A stretch of 40,121 nucleotides of DNA from Gallionellaceae bacterium (GCA_030834965.1 JAUQWW010000035.1:1-40121), one strand, 5' to 3'; shown: positions 27,447 to 36,981, counted from the first letter of the stretch. Program-made: numbers and translations. The notes: generated by a model from the sequence alone, not told the origin.

Positions 27447-28901
27447 ATGCTTAATTCCAGTTTGCTACAGCTCGGCGCGGCATTACGCGCCAGGAAAATT
27501 TCCAGCGTCGAGTTGACGCAGTTGTATCTCGATCGTATCGCCACGCTCAACCCCGAACTTAACGCCTATATCACGGTAAACCCGGACATGAGCCTGGCAC
27601 AGGCGCGCACCGCTGACGAACGCATCACGCAGGGCGATGCCTCACCGCTGGCAGGAATACCCATTGCCCAGAAAGACATTTTCTGCGCCCAGGGCTGGCG
27701 CACCACCTGCGGTTCCAGGATGCTGCACAACTTTGTCTCGCCTTACGATGCGCATGTCGTCTCCCAGTTCAACAGCGCCGGGGCGGTGAATCTGGGCAAG
27801 ACCAACATGGACGAATTCGCGATGGGCTCATCGAACGAGACCTCGCACTTTGGCGCGGTGAAAAACCCGTGGAACCGCGACGCTGTGCCCGGCGGCAGCT
27901 CCGGCGGAACAGCCGCGGCGGTAGCGGCGCGCCTGTGTGCGGCGGCTACCGGCACTGATACCGGCGGCTCCATTCGCCAGCCCGCTGCGCTGTGCGGCAT
28001 CTCCGGCCTGAAGCCAACCTACGGTGTGGTGTCGCGCTACGGCATGATCGCCTTCGCTTCCAGCCTCGACCAGGCCGGGCCGATGGCACGCAGCGCGGAA
28101 GACATGGCGCTGCTGCTGAACGCGATGGCCGGTTTTGACGAGCGCGATTCGACCAGTCTGCAACGCGAAAAGGAAGACTACGCGCGCGAATTGAACAAGC
28201 CGCTGAACGGCCTGCGCATCGGCCTGCCCAGAGAATTTTTTGCCACTGGCCTGAGCGCGGATGTGGCGCAGGCGGTTGATGCAGCCATCACCGAATACAA
28301 AAAACTCGGCGCGTCGGTGGTAGACATCAGCCTGCCGAATTCCAGGCTGTCGGTGCCGGTGTATTACGTGCTGGCTCCGGCGGAGGCCTCCAGCAACCTG
28401 TCGCGCTTCGACGGCGTGCGTTACGGCTACCGCGCTCCGGAATATGGCGATCTTGCCGACATGTACGAAAAGAGCCGCTCCCAGGGTTTCGGTGCGGAGG
28501 TGAAGCGGCGCATCATGATCGGCACTTATGTGCTGAGCCACGGTTACTACGACGCCTATTATTTGCAGGCGCAGAAAATCCGTCGCCTGATCGCGCAGGA
28601 TTTCACCGAGGCGTTCCAGCAATGCGACGTCATCATGGGGCCGACCAGCCCCACCACTGCCTTCAATCTGGGCGAGAAAGGCGATGACCCGGTGCAGATG
28701 TATCTGTCTGACATCTACACCATCGCCGTGAACCTCGCCGGCCTGCCCGGCATGTCCATTCCATGCGGCTTTGGTAATAACAACATGCCGGTTGGTTTGC
28801 AGATCATCGGCAATTATTTCGATGAAGCGCGCATGCTGAATGTGGCACATCGATATCAACTGGCGACAGACTGGCATGTGCGGACTCCGAGCGGGATATG
28901 A
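27447..28901 (+). CDS. gatA: Asp-tRNA(Asn)/Glu-tRNA(Gln) amidotransferase subunit A
   Basis: Amidase subunit that releases ammonia from glutamine for transamidation of mischarged tRNA. The amidase-signature triad is intact: Lys76 (PIAQKDIF), cis-Ser151 ([14 protein letters not shown]) and nucleophile Ser175 ([14 protein letters not shown]), each three residues earlier than in S. aureus GatA. Other family blocks are [20 protein letters not shown] and GLPREFF. 484 residues is full length. The gene is separated from gatB by a 94-base gap almost filled with an inverted repeat, unlike the tight gatC-gatA junction. Confidence 0.97.
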   Translation: MLNSSLLQLGAALRARKISSVELTQLYLDRIATLNPELNAYITVNPDMSLAQARTADERITQGDASPLAGIPIAQKDIFCAQGWRTTCGSRMLHNFVSPYDAHVVSQFNSAGAVNLGKTNMDEFAMGSSNETSHFGAVKNPWNRDAVPGGSSGGTAAAVAARLCAAATGTDTGGSIRQPAALCGISGLKPTYGVVSRYGMIAFASSLDQAGPMARSAEDMALLLNAMAGFDERDSTSLQREKEDYARELNKPLNGLRIGLPREFFATGLSADVAQAVDAAITEYKKLGASVVDISLPNSRLSVPVYYVLAPAEASSNLSRFDGVRYGYRAPEYGDLADMYEKSRSQGFGAEVKRRIMIGTYVLSHGYYDAYYLQAQKIRRLIAQDFTEAFQQCDVIMGPTSPTTAFNLGEKGDDPVQMYLSDIYTIAVNLAGLPGMSIPCGFGNNNMPVGLQIIGNYFDEARMLNVAHRYQLATDWHVRTPSGI

Positions 28902-28910
28902 AGAAGACAT

Positions 28911-28982
28911 TAACCACAGAGACACAGAGCTCACAGAGAATTTCTCTGTGCGTCCTCGGTGTCTCTGTGCATCTGTGGTGAA
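28911..28982. repeat. Dispersed CACAGAG-type palindromic repeat between gatA and gatB
   Basis: ACCACAGAGACACAGAG (28913-28929) matches the reverse complement of CTCTGTGCATCTGTGGT (28963-28979) with two mismatches, and an inner palindrome CACAGAGA/TCTCTGTG (28932-28950) encloses ATT. I recall this TTAACCACAGAGACACAGAG element as widely scattered in proteobacterial genomes. It sits inside the gatCAB transcript. Confidence 0.7.
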
Positions 28983-28995
28983 AAGGTTTTAGCTT

Positions 28996-30444
28996 ATGAC
29001 TTGGGAAATCGTCATCGGTCTGGAAGTGCATACACAGCTTTCGACCCATTCCAAAATTTTCAGTGGCGCTTCGACTGCTTTTGGTGCGGAGCCCAACACG
29101 CAGGCATGTGCGGTCGACCTGGCGCTGCCCGGTGTGCTGCCGGTGTTGAACAAGGGTGCGGTGGAGCGCGCGATCAAGTTCGGCCTTGCCACAGGTTCCG
29201 CCATTGCGCCGCGCTCAGTGTTTGCACGCAAGAATTATTTCTACCCCGATCTGCCCAAGGGCTACCAGATCAGCCAGTTTGACCTGCCGGTGGTGGGCAA
29301 CGGTCAACTCACGATTCATGTGCCTGCGTCGGGCAAGACGGAAGCACATGAGAAAGTGGTGCGTATTACGCGCGCCCATCTCGAAGAAGATGCGGGCAAA
29401 TCGCTGCACGAAGACTTTCACGGCATGACCGGCATCGACCTGAACCGTGCCGGCACGCCGCTGCTGGAGATCGTTTCCGAGCCGGATATACGCAATGCAG
29501 CCGAAGCGGTCGCGTATGCAAAAGCCCTGCACACGCTGGTGCGCTGGATCGGCATTTGCGACGGCAACATGCAGGAGGGCTCGTTCCGTTGCGATGCCAA
29601 CGTCTCGGTGCACAAGCCCGGCACACCGTTCGGCACGCGACGCGAGATCAAGAACCTCAACTCGTTCCGCTTCCTGGAGCAGGCGATCAATTACGAGGCG
29701 CACTGGCAGATCGAGACGCTGGAGAACGGCGGCACGATACAGCAGGCGACCGTGCTGTTTGATCCGGACAAGGGCGAGACGCGCATGATGCGCACCAAGG
29801 AAGAGGCGCACGACTACCGCTATTTCCCCGATCCTGATTTGCTGCCGCTGGAAATTTCGCCGCAATGGATCGAGGAAGTGCGCACAACGCTGCCTGAACT
29901 ACCGCAGGCCAAGCAGGCGCGCTATGTGAACGAACTTGGCCTGTCTGCTTACGATGCGGGCATTCTGACGGCCTCGCGCGAGATGGCGGATTTTTTTGAG
30001 GCTACCCAGCGTGTAGTGCCTAAGGATGCGAAGTTATGTGCTAACTGGCTGATAGGCGAGGTCAGCGCGCAACTGAATCGCGACGGCCTGGAAATGGCGC
30101 AGTGCCCGATCACCGCGCAGCAACTGGGCGGTATGCTGAAGCGTATTGCGGACAGCACGATCTCCAATGCGGGTGCCAAGGATGTGTTCCGCACCATGTG
30201 GGCAGAAGGCGGTGACGCGGATGCCATCATCGAAGCCAAGGGTTTGAAGCAGGTTTCCGATGCGGGCGCGCTGGAAAAAATCGTGGACGAAATCATTGCC
30301 GCCAATCCTGCGCAGGTGGCCGAGTATCGCGGCGGCAAGGAAAAAGTGTTCGGCTTCTTCGTGGGGCTGGCGATGAAGGCCAGCAAGGGCAAGGCCAATC
30401 CGGCGCAGATGAACGAGATACTGAAGCGCAAGCTGGCTGGCTGA
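28996..30444 (+). CDS. gatB: Asp-tRNA(Asn)/Glu-tRNA(Gln) amidotransferase subunit B
   Basis: Kinase/transamidase subunit that activates the glutamate or aspartate on the tRNA and receives ammonia from GatA. The N-terminus [15 protein letters not shown], then [42 protein letters not shown] and [11 protein letters not shown] are all hallmark blocks of the cradle domain (residues 1-290); the helical and YqeY-like tail domains complete 482 residues. No truncation or unusual residue is apparent. The last gene of gatCAB, followed by a strong hairpin. Confidence 0.97.
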   Translation: MTWEIVIGLEVHTQLSTHSKIFSGASTAFGAEPNTQACAVDLALPGVLPVLNKGAVERAIKFGLATGSAIAPRSVFARKNYFYPDLPKGYQISQFDLPVVGNGQLTIHVPASGKTEAHEKVVRITRAHLEEDAGKSLHEDFHGMTGIDLNRAGTPLLEIVSEPDIRNAAEAVAYAKALHTLVRWIGICDGNMQEGSFRCDANVSVHKPGTPFGTRREIKNLNSFRFLEQAINYEAHWQIETLENGGTIQQATVLFDPDKGETRMMRTKEEAHDYRYFPDPDLLPLEISPQWIEEVRTTLPELPQAKQARYVNELGLSAYDAGILTASREMADFFEATQRVVPKDAKLCANWLIGEVSAQLNRDGLEMAQCPITAQQLGGMLKRIADSTISNAGAKDVFRTMWAEGGDADAIIEAKGLKQVSDAGALEKIVDEIIAANPAQVAEYRGGKEKVFGFFVGLAMKASKGKANPAQMNEILKRKLAG

Positions 30445-30454
30445 TTCCCGATTT

Positions 30455-30480
30455 GCCATTCCTGCTGTTGCAGGAATGGC
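30455..30480. terminator. Hairpin between convergent gatB and LVIVD-repeat gene
   Basis: GCCATTCCTGC (30455-30465) pairs perfectly over 11 bp with GCAGGAATGGC (30470-30480), loop TGTT. It lies 11 bases after the gatB stop and 26 bases from the opposite stop. T-tracts are weak on both sides, so a bidirectional terminator is likely but not certain. Confidence 0.6.
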
Positions 30481-30505
30481 AGAGCAACTACTTCAACTTT
30501 TAGCG

Positions 30506-33500
30506 TTACTGTTTGCCGCCGGACTCCGGTGCTGGCGCCAGGCTGCGCTCGCGCATGGCGCGCTCGAAATCCTGCATGTTGTAGCGCGGCGTCTTCGGCT
30601 TCGGCATGACCACACGCAGCGCATCGTAACGCACGCTGCGCTTGCCAGTCTTGGCATCGAGGGCGAGCAGATGGTAGCTGCCCAGCGGCAGCTGCGGTGG
30701 CGTGCTCACTGTGATGCTGCCTTTCTTGCCGGAAGTAACCGCGACATCGGGCAGCAAGCGTACGCTGGTCAGCGTTTCATTGCCTGCGAGGAACGCAGCA
30801 CCAGAGAATATGCTCAAGTTGGCGACGCGACTCGCGGCGGGATAGGCGGCCTTGAGCACAGGGCGCTGCGGATTTGAAATGTCGAGTGCCAGCAATCCCG
30901 ACAGGTTGCCGCTGGCGTAGAGGCGACCTCCCGAAATCTTCATGTCAAAAATCTCTTCTCCGGGGTTGAAGCGGCTCAGCAGCTTCAGCGTGGCGTAATC
31001 GTACAGCGCGATGCCCGAGGCCTTGTCATAAAGCGCCAGCAATTTGTCCTGCACACGCAATAAGCTTGCGCGTTGCGGCATGCGCTTGATCAGGCGCGGG
31101 TGAGCGGGGTCTGCAACATCCAGGATCTCGACGCCTCCCGGTGTCGCCAACAGGAGCCGGCCATTTGCACCCGGCCAAGTGTCCGTAACTGCGGCGGCAT
31201 GCCAGGCTGTTTGCCGACCGTTCGCCGCATCGATGATGGCTACGCCGCGCTGCCGCTCTGCTGCATACACCAGATTGCCCTGTGCGCGCACCCAGTCAGC
31301 ACGTAACGGGAATTGCTTGCGCAGGTGCGGCTCGAACGGATTGCTGACGTCCACCGCAGCCAAGCCATCTGCACCACAGGCAAGATAGGCCGTGTTGCCC
31401 TCCAGCCACACGCTTTGTGCGTCGCCCGGCATATCTACGCCGGCGATCCAGATCGGGTACAGCGGGGTCTTGATGTCAAAAATCTGTATGCCATTCTTGC
31501 CATCTGCAACATAAGCGTAGCTATCCTTGACGACCACATCACGCGTCAGGCCGCGCATGTGATAGGCGCCAGCCCATGTGGGTGCCGCAGGATCGGCCAC
31601 ATCGAGCACGGTCAGGCCGCCCCACCAGTCGAGCACGTATGCGTAGTGGCTTTTCACCAGAACGCCCCACGACCACCCGGCGGTATCGTAGGCACCCAGC
31701 AAAGCGGGCTGCGCCGGATCGGTAACATCTATTACTTGAATACCGGAAACCCAATCCGCCACATAGGCGATGTTGTTCACCAACTCGATGCTGCGTGCAT
31801 TGGCAGGCGTGGCGATGTGGCCAACCTCGTCTATTTGTAAGGGGTCGCTGATATTGAGAACATGGAAGCCGTTATCGAAGCTGGCGACATAGGCGAGGTT
31901 GTTGCGGATCACCACATCTTCCGCGGCGCCGCCGATTTCGTGTGCGCTGATCTGTTTCGGCTGCTTCGGGTCGCTGACATCGAACACCAGCAAGCCGGCC
32001 GTGTCGGCGGCGACATACGCCAGATTGCCCACCACCTCCACAGCCCACGCCTTGTCTGCAGTGGATGCGCTGCCAACGATAAACGGATGCGCAATGTCGG
32101 CCACATTGATGATATGAAAGCCGCCGCGATGGTCGGCCAGGTACAGAAAGTCACCCACCAGTTTCATGGTATAGGCCAGGCCCGGGGTGGCGACCTCGGA
32201 AATCTTGCGCGGCTTCCTGGGATCGGAAATATCCAGGACTTGCACGCCGTGGTCATCGTCCGCGACAAATGCATGATCGCCGTGCACCAGCACACCCTTG
32301 GGCGAGCCCTTCGTGTGATAGGAGGAGAGATGGCGCAGCGCGCCCGGCTCACTGATGTCATACAGGTGCAGCCCGGAAAACCAGTCGGCGACATAAAGAA
32401 TCTGGTCGCGGATTACCGCACGACGGCTGCCGCCAAAATTTGCGCCTATATTCACCACGTCCGGCACGGGTGCTGAAAAATCCAGAGTTTCAAGAGCGGT
32501 ATCGGTTCCAGCCAGCACGTGTTTCTGTGCAACTGCGATGGCGTTGAAGGGGTGTGCCATGCGCTGCACGGCAACCATCTTTGGAAATTTTGGATTGCGC
32601 ACATCGATCAGCGCAATTTCAGAACGATCATTGCGCAACGCAATATAGCCATCGTTGTAGTGCAGTGCGCGAGCAGTTCCGGGCCGGTTGATGCTGCCCA
32701 GCCAGCGCGGCTGGTTCGGCTCGCTTACATCCAACACGGTGAGGCCGGTTGCGCCATTGGCGAGATAGGCGTGTCCTTGCGCCACTGCCAGATCCGACAC
32801 GTCGCCGCGGAAACGCCCCACTTCGCGGATGCTTGCCGGGTCGCGCACATCGAGTATGCTCATGCCCGATTTTGGCAGCGCGAGGTAAGCGTGGCCGTCG
32901 AGGACTTGCACTGCAGTCGCTGCCGAGGGAAGGGTGAAACTGGCAAGTTGCTGCGGCGCCTGCGGGCGGGTGACATCGAGGATGGTCAGATTCCGGCCGC
33001 TCACCAGATAGGCGCGGCCTTGCGCCACGTTCAAGGCGTCGAGCTGTGATGCAAACGGATAGCGCGCAATCTGCTGCGGGTGTTGCGGATCGCGCACAGC
33101 CACAATCAGCAATGCCCCGGCGCCGTCGGCAAGATAGGCATAACCGTCGTGCAAGGCAACGCGAGTGATTCTGCCCTGCCCTTGCATGTGTGCAAGCAGG
33201 CGCGGCGGCGCGTTGGGAGCGAGGTCAAATACCAGCAAGCCGCTGTCTCCGGCAGCGGCATAAGCATGATTGCCGTCGACAGCCAGCGCCAGCGCCGGGG
33301 TCTTCAGTGCGGTGCTGGTTTTAAGGTAAGGGTCGCCGGGAATCAGTGCAAGCTGCGCTCCAGGCGGCAGGCCGGGCGCTTCCAGGGTAACGGTGCTGCC
33401 CTGTCTGTAATCTGCCGTCGGTGGCTCTGCCATGGCAACGGACAACGTGCCGGCAAAGAATGCCCCTGCAAGTCGCAACAACCAGGGCTGCGAAAGAAAT

Positions 33501-33514
33501 TGAGTAACCATCAT
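30506..33514 (-). CDS. Secreted LVIVD-repeat beta-propeller protein
   Basis: A 1002-residue exported protein. The signal peptide ends after AMA (about residue 29). From about residue 75 to 930 it consists of some 20-21 repeats of about 40-42 residues with the pattern hydrophobic-AYVA....GL.V.DVSDP..P, the LVIVD repeat, where each repeat forms one propeller blade. This count suits three seven-bladed propellers, but the grouping is a guess. The C-terminal part (about 930-975) has another beta domain, and the tail is polar. No enzyme motif, CXXCH or membrane anchor was found, so a binding or scaffold role is likely. ATG 33514 is preferred to an upstream TTG at 33532. It follows the ResB-CcsA cluster on the same strand behind a terminator. 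Confidence 0.9.
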   Translation of the reverse strand: MMVTQFLSQPWLLRLAGAFFAGTLSVAMAEPPTADYRQGSTVTLEAPGLPPGAQLALIPGDPYLKTSTALKTPALALAVDGNHAYAAAGDSGLLVFDLAPNAPPRLLAHMQGQGRITRVALHDGYAYLADGAGALLIVAVRDPQHPQQIARYPFASQLDALNVAQGRAYLVSGRNLTILDVTRPQAPQQLASFTLPSAATAVQVLDGHAYLALPKSGMSILDVRDPASIREVGRFRGDVSDLAVAQGHAYLANGATGLTVLDVSEPNQPRWLGSINRPGTARALHYNDGYIALRNDRSEIALIDVRNPKFPKMVAVQRMAHPFNAIAVAQKHVLAGTDTALETLDFSAPVPDVVNIGANFGGSRRAVIRDQILYVADWFSGLHLYDISEPGALRHLSSYHTKGSPKGVLVHGDHAFVADDDHGVQVLDISDPRKPRKISEVATPGLAYTMKLVGDFLYLADHRGGFHIINVADIAHPFIVGSASTADKAWAVEVVGNLAYVAADTAGLLVFDVSDPKQPKQISAHEIGGAAEDVVIRNNLAYVASFDNGFHVLNISDPLQIDEVGHIATPANARSIELVNNIAYVADWVSGIQVIDVTDPAQPALLGAYDTAGWSWGVLVKSHYAYVLDWWGGLTVLDVADPAAPTWAGAYHMRGLTRDVVVKDSYAYVADGKNGIQIFDIKTPLYPIWIAGVDMPGDAQSVWLEGNTAYLACGADGLAAVDVSNPFEPHLRKQFPLRADWVRAQGNLVYAAERQRGVAIIDAANGRQTAWHAAAVTDTWPGANGRLLLATPGGVEILDVADPAHPRLIKRMPQRASLLRVQDKLLALYDKASGIALYDYATLKLLSRFNPGEEIFDMKISGGRLYASGNLSGLLALDISNPQRPVLKAAYPAASRVANLSIFSGAAFLAGNETLTSVRLLPDVAVTSGKKGSITVSTPPQLPLGSYHLLALDAKTGKRSVRYDALRVVMPKPKTPRYNMQDFERAMRERSLAPAPESGGKQ

Positions 33515-33624
33515 TTGAAAACCCGAGAGCAAAAAACCGAAGCGAGAAAGCCGTGCGGCGACCCTTACTGTCTGCGGCAGTGAGCGTATTAGCCAGTCGG
33601 TTGCAGCTATTGGCGGGCTGTATC

Positions 33625-33654
33625 AAACCAAACGCCGGTAACAGTACCGGCGTT
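33625..33654 (-). terminator. Rho-independent terminator after the NrfJ-like gene
   Basis: On the minus strand AACGCCGGTA (33654-33645) pairs perfectly with TACCGGCGTT (33640-33631) around a 4-base loop, followed by a T-rich TGGTTTGA. It lies 40 bases after the NrfJ-like stop and should separate the resB transcript from the LVIVD-repeat gene. Confidence 0.7.
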
Positions 33655-33693
33655 CAGTGAGTATCCTGCTGGATTACGATTATGTCGTACTTG

Positions 33694-34056
33694 TTACTTG
33701 ACGACAGACGCCCTGCCTACAAAGATGACTTGCGGGAAAGTGCGATTCAGAGTCTTGCTGTAGAAATTGGTCATGACTGCGCCTTCATCATAGGCGACCG
33801 TGTCACCCTTTTTCACAGGCATCGAAGTCACAGCGATCCACACATTCTCCTTGCCGCGGGATACTTCAATGTAGGTATACATGCCGGTGTCGATCGTGCT
33901 GACCACCTTGCCTTTGTTCGGCAGGGGCTTGTTGGCGGCAGGAGCGCCCGCCGCACCCTGGGTCACAGGATGCCCGGATGGGGCAGGTGCGGCAGGCGCA
34001 GCGATTGCTGAGGCGGAAAAGGCGGTTAATGCAAGCAGGGCGGTGAGGGATCGCAT
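33694..34056 (-). CDS. Small periplasmic NrfJ-like protein
   Basis: A 120-residue secreted protein: signal peptide (about 1-20, ending ASAIAA), a Pro/Ala/Gly-rich linker (about 21-48), then one small domain, KGKVVSTIDTGMYTYIEVSRG, then VWIAVTSMPVKKGDTVAYDEG and MTNFYSKTLNRTFPQVIFVG. This pattern matches my memory of small periplasmic OB-fold-like proteins named NrfJ and found near multiheme cytochrome genes; the name is tentative. No cysteine or heme motif is present. ATG 34056 has AAGGA 8 bases upstream; an upstream in-frame extension lacks a ribosome site. It is in line with the resB, ccsA and oxidase-like genes, though 164 bases after the last of them. Confidence 0.75.
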   Translation of the reverse strand: MRSLTALLALTAFSASAIAAPAAPAPSGHPVTQGAAGAPAANKPLPNKGKVVSTIDTGMYTYIEVSRGKENVWIAVTSMPVKKGDTVAYDEGAVMTNFYSKTLNRTFPQVIFVGRASVVK

Positions 34057-34136
34057 GAAGATTTCCTTATCTGATTTGGGTAAATTGCAACTGCCCATTT
34101 TACTTGGCTTGGGTGAGCCTTGTCCAACACGAAATG

Positions 34137-34204
34137 AATCCGGAGCGTGCCCCGGATTGTCTGGTGTTAGCCAGACGGCATGCATGAATAAGGCAACATG
34201 CCGT
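34137..34204. repeat. Three consecutive hairpins between oxidase-like and NrfJ-like genes
   Basis: AATCCGG/CCGGATT (34137-34143, 34152-34158), TCTGG/CCAGA (34160-34164, 34171-34175) and ACGGCATG/CATGCCGT (34175-34182, 34197-34204) are packed into 68 bases right after the oxidase-like stop. No T-tract follows on the transcribed strand. They may slow or process the transcript, or mark a small repeat element. Confidence 0.45.
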
Positions 34205-34220
34205 GAAAATCGTTCCCCGG

Positions 34221-36155
34221 TCAGCGTACCGCTGTTCCGGCTTTTTTCACCGCCAGGGTTTTGTCGCGTTCTTCGGTCAATTTGGCTTCCCACTCCCACA
34301 CTGCCGCTTCGGCGCGGATCCGGTAAGCATCTTCGGCAGGTGCCAGGTGCACGTAAGTGCGCATGGCGCCGAGGGCGCCCGGAATGTCCTTCAAACCTTC
34401 CAGCGCCATAGCAAGTCCGTAGTAGGCATTGAGCTGATCCTTGCGCAACTCGATGGCGCTCTCGAAGAAATCACGCGCGATCGCATAGCGTTCCAGTCCG
34501 ATCAGTGCGAAGCCGGTGTTGACGTGTGCCTCGGGCAGGCTGGGGGACAACTGGAGCACGCGGTGAAAAGCCGTGAGCGCATGTTCGTATTCCTTGGCAT
34601 TCAGCATGGCCACGCCTTGCTCGAAGCGCAGCCTGATTTCGGCATCGGTTTTTTCCTGCACATGGGCGACGCGTGCGTCTTCGCTGCGTTTCACCTCGGG
34701 GGAAGCGTTCAGCCACGTTGGCAAATACATGACTGTCAGGCCAATCATGACGACCAGCGAGGAAGTGAGCGCTAACGCCCGCAGACGCACATCGCGGGAA
34801 CGCGATTGCGGCTGTTTTTTCTCAGCGCCCGAATCGCCACGCTGCCTGGTGCTGCGCATAATGCAGACAACCAACAGTATGTCGCCGACGAGGGATAGCA
34901 GTCCGCCCAGTTGCATCGCAGAAAAAGCCATGGTGGATTGTGCCGCCAGTTCCGAATGCGGCGTCTTGCGCAGCGCACCCATCGAGCCCAGCCAGGCCAG
35001 CGAAAACGCCAGCAGCAGCAGGCCTGTGCCATAGAGTGACAACTGCCAGCGCGCCAGCCGGCCGCCGCTGGTGGAGAAGCCGAATGCCGGCAGCAGGTAG
35101 TAGCCGAGGCCCATATAGGCCAAGGTTACAGCGCCGACCGTGCCGTGATAGTGCGCCGTCACCATGGTGGTTTCGCCCCGGATGGATGCGCCGATGATGC
35201 AGCCGATGAAGAGCAGCAGGATGGACAATCCCAGCGGCAGCGCCTCCGGCTTGGACCATGCTGCACGCCCGGCACGCACCATCTGCAGCAAGATGCGTGT
35301 GGCGAGCAGCACGGCTGCCGGCCAGGAACCCCAGGTCATGATGGATGTGAAGGCTCGGCGAAATTCCGGCCCCTCCACCGGATACAGAATATGAATGATG
35401 GGTGCTGCCAGAATGGGAAGTGCCGCAAGCAGCAGCAATCCATACAGCCAGCGCTGCGATGCAACGGCGCCGCCCAGGACGCGTTCACCGAGCACGATCC
35501 AGGCCGTCATCATCAACAGGGTATGAACGAACTGGAGCAGATGGCCGGGCCCCCAGAACAGCAATTCAAAACCACTCTGCTCGGCCGGCACGCCGGTCGT
35601 CTTCATTGATGCAGCCAATGAAACGAGCGCCATGGCCATGGCGGCAATGGACAGGAGCACACCGAATCGCCAGACATCGTGCGGGTCAGCCTTCAGGCGG
35701 CGCACGATGTCGCCTGTTGCTGCAGCGCCGCACAGTGCGACTCCGGCCACGAACCCGACGAGTCCGAACAGGAAAATCCGGCTATCCAGCACCGGCACAT
35801 AGTTGGACAACACCGGCAGCGGCGTACCCACAAACGGTGCAACGGTCATGGCCGCCGCGCCTGCGTAGGCGAGCGCCAGTGCCGCGCGACGCGCGGGCCC
35901 GGCGCCGCCCGCTGCCAGCGTCCACATCGCGGCAGCGCACACAAAAAACCAGACTGTCAAAGCAAAGGATACATGCAGCACCAGCGCGCTGCGGAAGAAT
36001 TCCTTGGCAAAGGCAAAGCCGCTGAGCAGCGGCGTGCGTGTCCCCACCACCAGCATCGCAAAAACGGTCGACAAGGCCAGCGCGCCCAGCGCAAATTTCA
36101 ACCAGCCAGCGACCAGGCGGCGTGCGCCCGGATTTTCCTGAAGGGTAGCCTCCAT
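34221..36155 (-). CDS. Heme-copper-oxidase-like membrane protein fused to a TPR domain
   Basis: A 644-residue protein with twelve hydrophobic segments (about 17-435) resembling subunit I of heme-copper oxidases, then a thirteenth helix (about 458-480) and a TPR domain of three or more repeats (about 505-610). By eye, His61 (helix II) and His335/His337 (AHYHG, helix X) stand where heme ligands are expected. His205 (GPGHLLQF) and His255 (IIHILY) match two CuB ligands, but the first histidine of the usual HH pair is Ile254 and the helix VI tyrosine is Phe209. If the N-terminus is cytosolic, the TPRs are periplasmic. AAGGAG lies 9 bases before ATG 36155, one base after the ccsA stop. Activity is unknown. 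Confidence 0.8.
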   Translation of the reverse strand: MEATLQENPGARRLVAGWLKFALGALALSTVFAMLVVGTRTPLLSGFAFAKEFFRSALVLHVSFALTVWFFVCAAAMWTLAAGGAGPARRAALALAYAGAAAMTVAPFVGTPLPVLSNYVPVLDSRIFLFGLVGFVAGVALCGAAATGDIVRRLKADPHDVWRFGVLLSIAAMAMALVSLAASMKTTGVPAEQSGFELLFWGPGHLLQFVHTLLMMTAWIVLGERVLGGAVASQRWLYGLLLLAALPILAAPIIHILYPVEGPEFRRAFTSIMTWGSWPAAVLLATRILLQMVRAGRAAWSKPEALPLGLSILLLFIGCIIGASIRGETTMVTAHYHGTVGAVTLAYMGLGYYLLPAFGFSTSGGRLARWQLSLYGTGLLLLAFSLAWLGSMGALRKTPHSELAAQSTMAFSAMQLGGLLSLVGDILLVVCIMRSTRQRGDSGAEKKQPQSRSRDVRLRALALTSSLVVMIGLTVMYLPTWLNASPEVKRSEDARVAHVQEKTDAEIRLRFEQGVAMLNAKEYEHALTAFHRVLQLSPSLPEAHVNTGFALIGLERYAIARDFFESAIELRKDQLNAYYGLAMALEGLKDIPGALGAMRTYVHLAPAEDAYRIRAEAAVWEWEAKLTEERDKTLAVKKAGTAVR

Positions 36156-36156
36156 G

Positions 36157-36975
36157 TCAGACTGCTCCTTTGTGCGGTGATTCGGAAATGAATGGGACGC
36201 CAAAAAAGGTCAGGAAGGCCAGAATGAAAACTGCCATGACCAGGAGTGCGCTGGTGCGTGGAGTGGTCTTGTAGGCAACCCGCAAATGCAGCGAAAAAAT
36301 CAGGAACAGCCAGGTCAGGAAAGACCATGTTTCAAGCGGGTCCCAATTCCAGTAGCGCCCCCAGGCATCTTGCGCCCAGATGGCGCCGGCAATCAGCATG
36401 AGTGACTCAAAAATCAGGCCGATTGCCATGAAGCGGAATGACAATTCATCGAGGCGCTTGTCATCCGGCAGGCGCGTAAATCGCCCACCATGATAACGGC
36501 TTTGCCGCAGCAATATGATCGCTGAAATTCCCACTGCCACCAGCACCGTGCCCATAAACACTTTGGCAAAACCGATATGGATGAACAGCCAGATGGTGTG
36601 ATAAGTCGATGGCGCGTGTCCATCATACGGATTGCTCATCAGCATCCAGCCCATCATTACGAACATGATCGGCATCACCGCTGCCGCAGTCGGACGAATT
36701 GCAGGGATGCGCCAATAGGCCAGCGTGTAGACGAGCAGCAGGCTCCAGATGTTGCTCGAGAGAATCTCGAACATCGTGATATACGGACCGTGCCCTATGC
36801 GCTCCCAGCGCATTGCAATGGAGGCAGTATGCAGCGCCAAACCCAGGAATAGCAGCGCCAGTACTGCGCGCTCGGGTTTGCGTCGCAAAACCACACCAAA
36901 AATCGCCACGGAACCGGCTATAACATACAACACCAACGCTGCCCACAACGCTTGAAGCTCATAACCTGCTGTCAT
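36157..36975 (-). CDS. ccsA: CcsA-type System II cytochrome c biogenesis protein
   Basis: A 272-residue membrane protein with about eight segments, matching the CcsA (also called CcsB or ResC) heme-handling family. The tryptophan-rich WWD-type motif WGRYWNWDPLETWSFLTWL is at about residues 209-227, and family histidines are seen in GHGPYITMFEIL (about 60), TIWLFIHIGFAKV (about 125) and SLHLRVAYK (about 233). CcsA with ResB delivers heme to apocytochromes c at the periplasmic face. ATG 36975 is used; GTG 36981, directly after the resB stop, is an alternative. It is tightly packed between resB and the oxidase-like gene. Confidence 0.9.
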   Translation of the reverse strand: MTAGYELQALWAALVLYVIAGSVAIFGVVLRRKPERAVLALLFLGLALHTASIAMRWERIGHGPYITMFEILSSNIWSLLLVYTLAYWRIPAIRPTAAAVMPIMFVMMGWMLMSNPYDGHAPSTYHTIWLFIHIGFAKVFMGTVLVAVGISAIILLRQSRYHGGRFTRLPDDKRLDELSFRFMAIGLIFESLMLIAGAIWAQDAWGRYWNWDPLETWSFLTWLFLIFSLHLRVAYKTTPRTSALLVMAVFILAFLTFFGVPFISESPHKGAV

Positions 36976-36981
36976 ATTCAC

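Noticed and set aside
28804-29049. A short minus-strand frame across the gatA-gatB gap whose translation looks like a recurring peptide
   Set aside because: The recurring peptide is produced by translating the dispersed CACAGAG repeat; it is not a gene.
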